This document shows positions 5,941 through 10,663 of a DNA stretch of 10,663 nt, piece by piece (within the stretch, counting starts at the first letter, position 1; every line of letters starts with the position of its first letter). The stretch is taken from positions 1 to 10,663 of the forward strand of contig CAYPZU010000069.1 of assembly GCA_964415395.1 (NCBI GenBank). Direction: 5' to 3'. This DNA comes from CAYPZU01 sp964415395. Lineage in GTDB: Bacteria; Chlamydiota; Chlamydiia; Chlamydiales; SM23-39. Under the pieces are notes generated by a model. The model was not told where the DNA came from, did not search any database, and worked only from the letters and a program-made list of their open reading frames with translations. The translations under genes and the position numbers were made by a program.

Positions 5941-7305
5941 ATGGGACATCCGCTTCGCTGGCTTGCGCTTTTTGGGATTTCGATTTTAGCGTTCACCGCT
6001 TTTTTGGATTTCACCATCGTCAACACGGCTCTTCCCTTCATCAAGAAAGCGTTCCGCGCCAACGTCTTGCAGCTGCAGTGGGTGTCTAACATTTTTTCGA
6101 TGGTGCTTGCGACGACGATGCTCGCCGTGGGCAGAATCGCCGACCTTCATGGTAGAAAAAAAGTATTCTATGCCGGCGTTGCCATCTTCGGCATCGCTGC
6201 GCTTTGCGCAGGGTTCAGCCCTTCGATCTATTTCCTCGCCTTTTTCCGCGGCCTCCAGGGGCTTGGCGCTTCCATTCTCTTCGTCTCTTCCGCCTCTCTC
6301 ATCTCGGATGCGTTTCCCAAAGAAGAGCAGGGAAAAGCGATCGGTATTTACAGCGGGATTACAGGGCTCGGCCTTGCGATCGGTCCGGTCGTAGGCGGAT
6401 TCCTGGTGCAGCTGCTGAGCTGGAAATGGGTTTTTTGGGTGAACCTGCCGCTGATTCTGATCGGCCTGCCGATTTGTCATTTCACTTTAAAAGTGCCGCC
6501 TCATGTGAAGCAGGATGCAAAGATTGATTGGAAAGGGGTCGTTCTGCTCATGGCGGGACTCGGCTCGCTGATTTACGGGATCATCCACGCCGCGAGAGCC
6601 GGCTGGACGTTTGCCGCCTGGATGTTCCTCATTGCCGGTCTTGCGTTCCTGATTCTTTTCGTCTATACGGAACGGAAGACGGCCCATCCCCTCATCGATT
6701 TTTCAATTTTTAAAGAGAAGCTGATCGTTCTGGGCACCCTGAGCGTCTGCGCTGCAGGAGTCGTTTCGTACGTCTTTATGTTTTTCGATCCCCTATATCT
6801 CGAAAACGTCCGGAATCTCTCAGCGATGCAGATCGGGATCTGGATCGCCGCGATTCCTGTCGCGCAGGTGGCGATCTCGTTTGGTTTCGGTCCGCTTCTG
6901 AAACGGTTCGGAATTGAATACCTTCTCGTGATCTCAACAGCGGCTGCCTTTCTTGCGGTCTTCCTCCACTATTTCATCGGCGCCAAAACCCCGCTCGGGC
7001 TCATCCTGATTCCTTTTGCGATCCTCGGCGTGAACTGGGGAATCAGCAATGCCGGACAGATCTCGGCAGTAAGCCAGTCGGTCCCTCCTGCTAAAGTGGG
7101 CGCGGCAATGGGTTCTGTTATGACCATCTGGAATGTCTTCGGCTCGATCTCTCTCGCCATCAGCGCGGCGATTTTCCATTCCCATCTGGATAAATCGTTC
7201 CTTGATGCCTTCCATTCGATGGTCGATTTCAACATCCTCTTCACGCTCCTCATTCTCATCGCCTCTCTTGCCGTCATCGGCTACAGCCGCAAAAAAGAAA
7301 GCTAG
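5941..7305 (+). CDS. MFS transporter, DHA2 (EmrB/QacA-like) drug exporter
   Basis: The product is a 454-aa inner-membrane protein with about 14 predicted helices. The DHA2 signature LDFTIVNTALP lies in TM1 (22-32). Motif A, GRIADLHGRKK, is at 64-74. Motif B follows with R103 (FRGLQGLGAS), and motif C, GLGLAIGPVVGG (142-153), is the antiporter motif of drug/proton exchangers. WVFWVNLP (163-170) is also typical. The family exports lipophilic cations, dyes, antibiotics or fatty acids using the proton gradient; the substrate is not readable here. No HlyD/EmrA-type membrane-fusion partner lies nearby, so it probably works alone in the inner membrane. ATG 5941 follows AAGGGG (5934-5939) with only one base between, closer than ideal, but no upstream in-frame start exists and the N-terminus fits the family. 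It is the second MFS gene in the window and not a recent duplicate of the first (different subfamily). Confidence 0.88.
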   Translation: MGHPLRWLALFGISILAFTAFLDFTIVNTALPFIKKAFRANVLQLQWVSNIFSMVLATTMLAVGRIADLHGRKKVFYAGVAIFGIAALCAGFSPSIYFLAFFRGLQGLGASILFVSSASLISDAFPKEEQGKAIGIYSGITGLGLAIGPVVGGFLVQLLSWKWVFWVNLPLILIGLPICHFTLKVPPHVKQDAKIDWKGVVLLMAGLGSLIYGIIHAARAGWTFAAWMFLIAGLAFLILFVYTERKTAHPLIDFSIFKEKLIVLGTLSVCAAGVVSYVFMFFDPLYLENVRNLSAMQIGIWIAAIPVAQVAISFGFGPLLKRFGIEYLLVISTAAAFLAVFLHYFIGAKTPLGLILIPFAILGVNWGISNAGQISAVSQSVPPAKVGAAMGSVMTIWNVFGSISLAISAAIFHSHLDKSFLDAFHSMVDFNILFTLLILIASLAVIGYSRKKES

Positions 7306-7355
7306 AGATTTTGCAGGCGCTTTGTTACGATCGCCGCCCTATCTCTAACTCCTTT
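7303..7355 (+). terminator. Interrupted hairpin after the DHA2 gene, possible terminator
   Basis: TAGAGAT (7303-7309, including the stop codon) and ATCTCTA (7341-7347) are perfect 7-bp complements. Inside them GGCG (7316-7319) pairs with CGCC (7332-7335). A pyrimidine-rich ACTCCTTTACTTTT follows. The combined fold has a large internal loop, so it is a weak terminator at best; no other candidate separates this gene from the next. Confidence 0.3.
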
Positions 7356-7372
7356 ACTTTTCGGATCGGTTC

Positions 7373-8089
7373 ATGGCAGCTGTTGGAAATGTAAATCTTG
7401 CAAGGGGCGCGTCGGATCAGGCCCTGCCTGTTTCGAAAAAACTCTCTGTGAAAAAAGAAATGCAGAGACTTCAGAAGTTCGTTCCCAAACGAGTGATCGA
7501 GAGGGGAGCCGTCCTTTACCCTTCCGATTTTGCGTTCCTTAAAAATAAAGCGGTCAAAGCCACTGCCTATCCGCCGCTTCCCGACACGCCGGAAAGAAGG
7601 GTGATGGCGCTGGCGAACCTCTATTTCACGAATGTTCTCCCCGAAGAGAAGGAGGAGGAGTTCTTCACGTATATGGATCAGCTCCCCGGAATCGACATCT
7701 GCGACCGGAGTTCAGCGGGAGATATGAGCAAGACCTGCGATTGGCATGTCTTCAAAGAAGAGAGCTGGTTTGGCAAAGCGGACAAGGCGAGGCTGTTCGG
7801 CGGCGGCGCAGTGGAGTATCTGAACCGCATGGGCTACGAGAGGATTCAGGAGCCGGAAGTGGGCGCAATCATCATTTATTTCCATTCCCGCGACGCCTTT
7901 GCCGCCCATGCGGGAAAAGCAGGCCATTATGGGAGGGTCGTCGAGATCCTCAATAACGGAGAGCCTGTCATCGAGTCGAAGTTCTGCCACATGTTCGTCT
8001 ACCGCCACAGGAAAGATATTGTCCACAGCTGTTTCGGGAGCGAATACGTCTACATGAGGAAGATTTCAGCGACAGAAAATAAATCGTGA
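7373..8089 (+). CDS. Hypothetical protein, possible NlpC/P60- or CHAP-like cysteine enzyme
   Basis: The product is 238 aa with no signal peptide or membrane helix. I cannot name the family. The N-terminal third is basic (several Lys/Arg around 22-62). The C-terminal half has an ordered set of residues that recalls papain-like NlpC/P60/CHAP enzymes: Cys-122 in SKTCDWHVF, a turn-strand EVGAIIIYF (162-170), His-185 in AGHYGRVVEI, then VIESKF (199-204), H212, and FGSEYVYMRK (221-230). In such folds a Cys at a helix start, a His at a strand start and a polar third residue form the active site; C122, H185 and E201 would be the candidates. The pattern resembles proteins with a GD-x-V-x-Y ... H-V-G-x-V ... 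S-K-W-G order, but with degenerate residues. Start ATG 7373 has only a weak GGAT upstream. It precedes the LtaS-like gene by 31 nt. A role in peptidoglycan or effector chemistry is speculation. Confidence 0.6.
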   Translation: MAAVGNVNLARGASDQALPVSKKLSVKKEMQRLQKFVPKRVIERGAVLYPSDFAFLKNKAVKATAYPPLPDTPERRVMALANLYFTNVLPEEKEEEFFTYMDQLPGIDICDRSSAGDMSKTCDWHVFKEESWFGKADKARLFGGGAVEYLNRMGYERIQEPEVGAIIIYFHSRDAFAAHAGKAGHYGRVVEILNNGEPVIESKFCHMFVYRHRKDIVHSCFGSEYVYMRKISATENKS

Positions 8090-8114
8090 GAAGTGTATTG
8101 TTCAAAAATAAAAT
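8086..8114 (+). promoter_or_regulatory. Candidate promoter for the LtaS-like/LRR gene, possibly leaderless
   Basis: GTGAGA (8086-8091, four of six to TTGACA) and TAAAAT (8109-8114, five of six to TATAAT) are separated by exactly 17 bp, overlapping the stop codon of the preceding gene. Transcription would start about 8120-8122, at the ATG (8121) itself, giving a leaderless or nearly leaderless mRNA. This agrees with the lack of a convincing Shine-Dalgarno sequence before 8121. Confidence 0.35.
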
Positions 8115-8120
8115 AGATAG

Positions 8121-10562
8121 ATGCTCTCTCCGGTTTTTCTGCTGCGACTCTTTTTTGCAAGAAAGAGCGGATCTGTTTTATTCGCCGCTTTTTTGCAAGA
8201 TGCCTTCATCGCCTCCGAGATGGCGCTGCTTCCCAAAAACCGGATTTTCTTTTTCTTTCTCTATCTGATTCAATGGTCCGGCATTCTCTTTGCTGAGCGG
8301 CTCGAGCTGCGCCCCTCTTTCGAGCTGCTCCGTTTTGTTCGGACGCCGGGCCCATTTTGGGGATCGCTGAAAGAGGCGAGACTGATCGCTCCGCTTTTTT
8401 TTGGCGCGCTTTGCATCGCAATCTTCCCTGATCTGACATCCCCTTGGGGATTGCCGCTTGGAATAGCGGCCTATTATTTCAGGGGAAAACTCGATTCGAA
8501 AGAGAGGCTTTACGCTTCGAATCCACTCTTTTCTTTGCAGCTATTCCGCTTTCGGAAACCTCCGCCGGAGCAAAAAGGGTTTCCGCTGCTGCGGGAAATT
8601 TCATTTGCTGGAGAGAAGCAATTGGAGATCGATGCTTCGGGAAGCCCGCATGTTCTTTTTGTCTTCCTCGAGTCGTTCCGGGCAAAAAATATCGGCGCGT
8701 TAGGCGCTGAAACAGCTGCTTCGCCCTGTTTCGACGGGCTCGCCAAAGAAGGCGTTCTCTTTACCCAATTCCATGCCTCGGGACCGCAAACTTTTTATGC
8801 GGCCCTTTCAAGCCTTTTCGGCATTCAGCCCGCACTGAATACGTTTCATCTCCGCTCCTATTTCGATATCCCGCTGATCGGCTTGCCGCAGAAGGTGAAA
8901 GAAAAAGGGTACCGGACAGCTTGGCTCGACGGAAGCTTCGTCTCCTTTAACGACACCCGCCCCTTTTTCAGCCAGCACGGATTCGATTTGATCTGGGGCG
9001 CGGAGGAGATGAAAGCCGATGCGCCGCGGATGAGCTGGGGCATTTATGATGAAGCTCTCTACGAGCGGGCTGTGGACTGGCTGAAGTCGGATCCGCGCCC
9101 GGCTTTTGGCGCGATTTTCACTGCGGCCAATCACCATCCGTGGGAATCTCCCCCCGGACAAACCCGCCCGGAAGATCCCTACAGCCGGTATCTTTCCACG
9201 TTCCGCTACACCGACCAGGCGCTCGGCCAGTTCATCGAGAACCTCGGAAAAGAAGGGCTTCTTGAAAAAACGATTCTCTTCATCCTCGGAGACCACGGAC
9301 AGCAAATGGGGGAGAGGGGAGCGAATTTCGCGACAAGGGTCGACCTCTATCAGCCGAATATCCATGTGCCGCTTCTTCTCTACGCCAAAGGGCGGGCGCT
9401 TCCCCAAACGATAGACGCGCCGTGCGGCATGACCGATCTTTTTTCCACTGTTTGCGATCTGCTCGCTCTCAAAGGTCTGCACCATTCGCAGGGGAGAAGC
9501 CTCCTTCGGAAAGCCGATTCTCCCGTCTTTTTTTCTCTGCCCGCGGCGGAGCCGAAGCGCGGCTGCCGGCTGGGTTCCTACAAATGGATGGGCCTCGAGT
9601 CGGGAGGCGAAGAGGAGCTTTACGATCTCTCCCAAGACCCCGAAGAGAAAACGAATCTCGCTGGGACCTATCCGGAAATAGCCCGGCAGCTCAAACAACT
9701 CGCTTTCGAAAGGTTTTCTCTCTCCGAAGCGCTCTTCCACCAGAAAAAATGGGCTCCGCAGCAAGATCTACCCGGTTCTTTTTTCCGCGCCGTTTCCTCA
9801 ATCGTGCCGCCTCTCGGCATGGAGGGGTATGACCTCGCCGCTTGCCAGACGATGAAGGATGAAGAGCTGATCCGGATCGCGAAAGGCTCAGGCGCCAAAC
9901 TCCGGACGCTCCGCTTCCCCAATTCACCCTTCATCACCGACCTTTCTCTGACCGCGCTGGCTGAACACTGCCCTCATTTGACCGATCTTTCGATCCTTGA
10001 CTGCCCCCTTGCGACCCATCTGGGCGTCGAAGCGGTTCTTTCCTGCTGCCCCCTTTCGGTCCTCTCGCTCGATCAATGCGAAGGAACCATCGTTTGCTCC
10101 AAGCCTCTGCCGCATCTTCTCTCGCTCCGGCTCGGCGAGAGCGTCTCCGCCGATTCGATTCTCTTTTGCGCTCCGAATCTGGCGCAGCTCACCGCTCCGC
10201 ATCTGCCGGATGCCTCGCTGACGCAGCTCGGAGAGCTGAAGCTGCTCGATGCGGAAGCTTTGACCGAAGAGCGGCTCATGAAGATCCTCAGCGAAAATAA
10301 CAGGCTTTATAAATTGAGCCTGCGGAACGCCCGCCAGCTCATCACGCTCGATCTCAGATTTCATGGCAGCCTCTCCGAACTGACGCTCGAAGAGTGCCCC
10401 CGCCTTCATCAGCTCGATTTGGACGGCGTTGCGATCAAAAATCTGACGCTGATTGGCTGTCCGAGCCTCGTTTTGGCCCGGTGCAAGCCGCTCTGCCGCC
10501 TCATCGTCCACCGGTGCCCTGCGCTTCCAGCCTCCGCATTGCAAAATCAACGGCTCTATTAA
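8121..10562 (+). CDS. LtaS-type sulfatase/phosphoglycerol transferase fused to a C-terminal LRR domain
   Basis: The product is 813 aa. Residues 1-120 hold three to four hydrophobic segments (about 1-30, 40-57, 87-103, 106-120), fewer than the usual five of LtaS. Residues 175-530 form an alkaline-phosphatase-superfamily domain: HVLFVFLESFR with metal ligand E184, SGPQTFYAALSSLFG with probable nucleophile T224, NHHPW (H338/H339), LGDHGQQMGERG with metal ligands D391 and H392, NIHVPLLLY with H415, and a sulfatase-like tail (ELYDLSQDPEEKTNL, 499-513). All catalytic positions are present, so it should be active outside the inner membrane, transferring or cleaving a phosphoglycerol-, phosphoethanolamine- or sulfate-like group. 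Residues 591-805 are irregular leucine-rich repeats of the cysteine-containing (AMN1/F-box) type, LxxLxLxxC, with 12 cysteines. This fusion is unusual. ATG 8121 is chosen for its hydrophobic N-terminus; an ATG at 8220 would remove the first segment. Either way the reading frame is continuous. Confidence 0.85.
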   Translation: MLSPVFLLRLFFARKSGSVLFAAFLQDAFIASEMALLPKNRIFFFFLYLIQWSGILFAERLELRPSFELLRFVRTPGPFWGSLKEARLIAPLFFGALCIAIFPDLTSPWGLPLGIAAYYFRGKLDSKERLYASNPLFSLQLFRFRKPPPEQKGFPLLREISFAGEKQLEIDASGSPHVLFVFLESFRAKNIGALGAETAASPCFDGLAKEGVLFTQFHASGPQTFYAALSSLFGIQPALNTFHLRSYFDIPLIGLPQKVKEKGYRTAWLDGSFVSFNDTRPFFSQHGFDLIWGAEEMKADAPRMSWGIYDEALYERAVDWLKSDPRPAFGAIFTAANHHPWESPPGQTRPEDPYSRYLSTFRYTDQALGQFIENLGKEGLLEKTILFILGDHGQQMGERGANFATRVDLYQPNIHVPLLLYAKGRALPQTIDAPCGMTDLFSTVCDLLALKGLHHSQGRSLLRKADSPVFFSLPAAEPKRGCRLGSYKWMGLESGGEEELYDLSQDPEEKTNLAGTYPEIARQLKQLAFERFSLSEALFHQKKWAPQQDLPGSFFRAVSSIVPPLGMEGYDLAACQTMKDEELIRIAKGSGAKLRTLRFPNSPFITDLSLTALAEHCPHLTDLSILDCPLATHLGVEAVLSCCPLSVLSLDQCEGTIVCSKPLPHLLSLRLGESVSADSILFCAPNLAQLTAPHLPDASLTQLGELKLLDAEALTEERLMKILSENNRLYKLSLRNARQLITLDLRFHGSLSELTLEECPRLHQLDLDGVAIKNLTLIGCPSLVLARCKPLCRLIVHRCPALPASALQNQRLY

Positions 10563-10663
10563 CGCCCGGTCTTAAGCCGAATGAATGAACCTATCCTAAT
10601 AAATCTGCTTTCGCGATCTTTGAGCGCTTTTTGGCACATTTTCTTGCTCAGTTCGTCGTCTAC
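10559..10663 (-). CDS. Possible C-terminal end of a minus-strand gene cut by the window edge
   Basis: On the minus strand a frame is open from the right edge to TAA (10561-10559), 34 codons. It begins VDDELSKKMCQKALKDRESR and ends Leu-Lys-Thr-Gly-Arg. The charged, low-complexity-free composition looks like a protein tail, and its stop would overlap the stop of the LtaS-like gene by two bases, similar to the convergent overlap at 5275-5288. A second minus frame is also partly open here, so chance is not excluded. Confidence 0.25.
   Translation of the reverse strand, partial: VDDELSKKMCQKALKDRESRFIRIGSFIRLKTGR
10581..10663 (+). CDS. Possible 5' end of a plus-strand gene, alternative to the minus-strand tail
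   Basis: ATG at 10581 opens a frame that runs to the window edge (27 complete codons), starting MNEPILINLL with a Ser/Leu/Phe-rich continuation. It could be a membrane-protein start, but no ribosome-binding site precedes it and the Ser/Leu richness is what the antisense of a charged reading frame gives. At most one of this and the minus-strand tail is likely real. Confidence 0.15.
   Translation, partial: MNEPILINLLSRSLSAFWHIFLLSSSS

Noticed and set aside
1850..7305. The two MFS genes as a recent duplication
   Set aside because: They belong to different subfamilies (12-TM DHA1-like and 14-TM DHA2-like) with different motif wording and lengths.
8086..8268. 60-codon plus-strand ORF overlapping the start of the LtaS-like gene
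   Set aside because: It is frameshifted relative to the continuous 813-aa frame and ends quickly; I considered a broken N-terminus, but the main frame already supplies membrane segments.
8808..9764. 318-codon minus-strand ORF opposite the LtaS-like domain
   Set aside because: The plus-strand frame has clear catalytic motifs; the antisense frame is Arg/Gly/Glu-rich and stays open only as a result of codon bias.
9924..10550. 208-codon minus-strand ORF opposite the LRR region
   Set aside because: The repeat-derived codon pattern of the LRR keeps the antisense frame open; no domain is seen in it.

Overview
The window looks like part of a chromosome from an environmental member of the Chlamydiota (a Waddlia-, Estrella- or Simkania-like amoeba symbiont rather than a classical Chlamydia). 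The main clue is the porin gene at 637-1812. Its protein has a signal peptide, then a Cys/Pro-rich segment, then the FIYWQP...ENLELG signature that I associate with the large MOMP-like (Legionella_OMP-type) families of these organisms. Supporting clues are another outer-membrane protein gene, a CMP-Kdo-synthetase relative, tight gene packing and several unrecognised proteins. By eye on a few sampled lines, base composition is slightly above 50 percent G+C, higher than in the best-known chlamydiae, so the genus is left open. I see no rRNA, tRNA, CRISPR, transposase or phage gene.

Layout, left to right. (1) 1-395: the 3' end of a DUF2490-like outer-membrane gene. (2) 396-636: a structured intergenic stretch with a terminator-like hairpin and a near-perfect 19-bp inverted repeat. 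(3) 637-1812: the MOMP-like porin. (4) 1850-5288: a probable co-directional cluster of a 12-TM MFS transporter, an arylamine N-acetyltransferase (NAT), a divergent KdsB-like cytidylyltransferase and a histidine-phosphatase-fold protein; the last two overlap by 4 nt. The ribosome-binding sites of the MFS gene and the KdsB-like gene can each fold into a local hairpin. (5) 5275-5859, minus strand: an unrecognised 194-aa protein, convergent with and overlapping the phosphatase-like gene and divergent from the next gene. (6) 5941-7305: a DHA2 (EmrB/QacA-type) exporter. (7) 7373-8089: an unrecognised protein with a Cys/His arrangement suggestive of an NlpC/P60- or CHAP-like enzyme. (8) 8121-10562: an 813-aa membrane protein joining an LtaS-type phosphoglycerol-transferase/sulfatase domain to a C-terminal cysteine-rich leucine-rich-repeat (LRR) domain. 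(9) 10563-10663: an edge region with weak competing ORFs.

The genes centre on the cell envelope: two outer-membrane proteins, two exporters, a sugar-activating enzyme with a phosphatase partner, and a membrane-bound headgroup transferase or hydrolase. The best candidates for something undescribed are the LtaS-like/LRR fusion and the KdsB-like/phosphatase-like pair. In the pair, both proteins have changed residues in their most conserved motifs, which could mean a non-Kdo sugar substrate.
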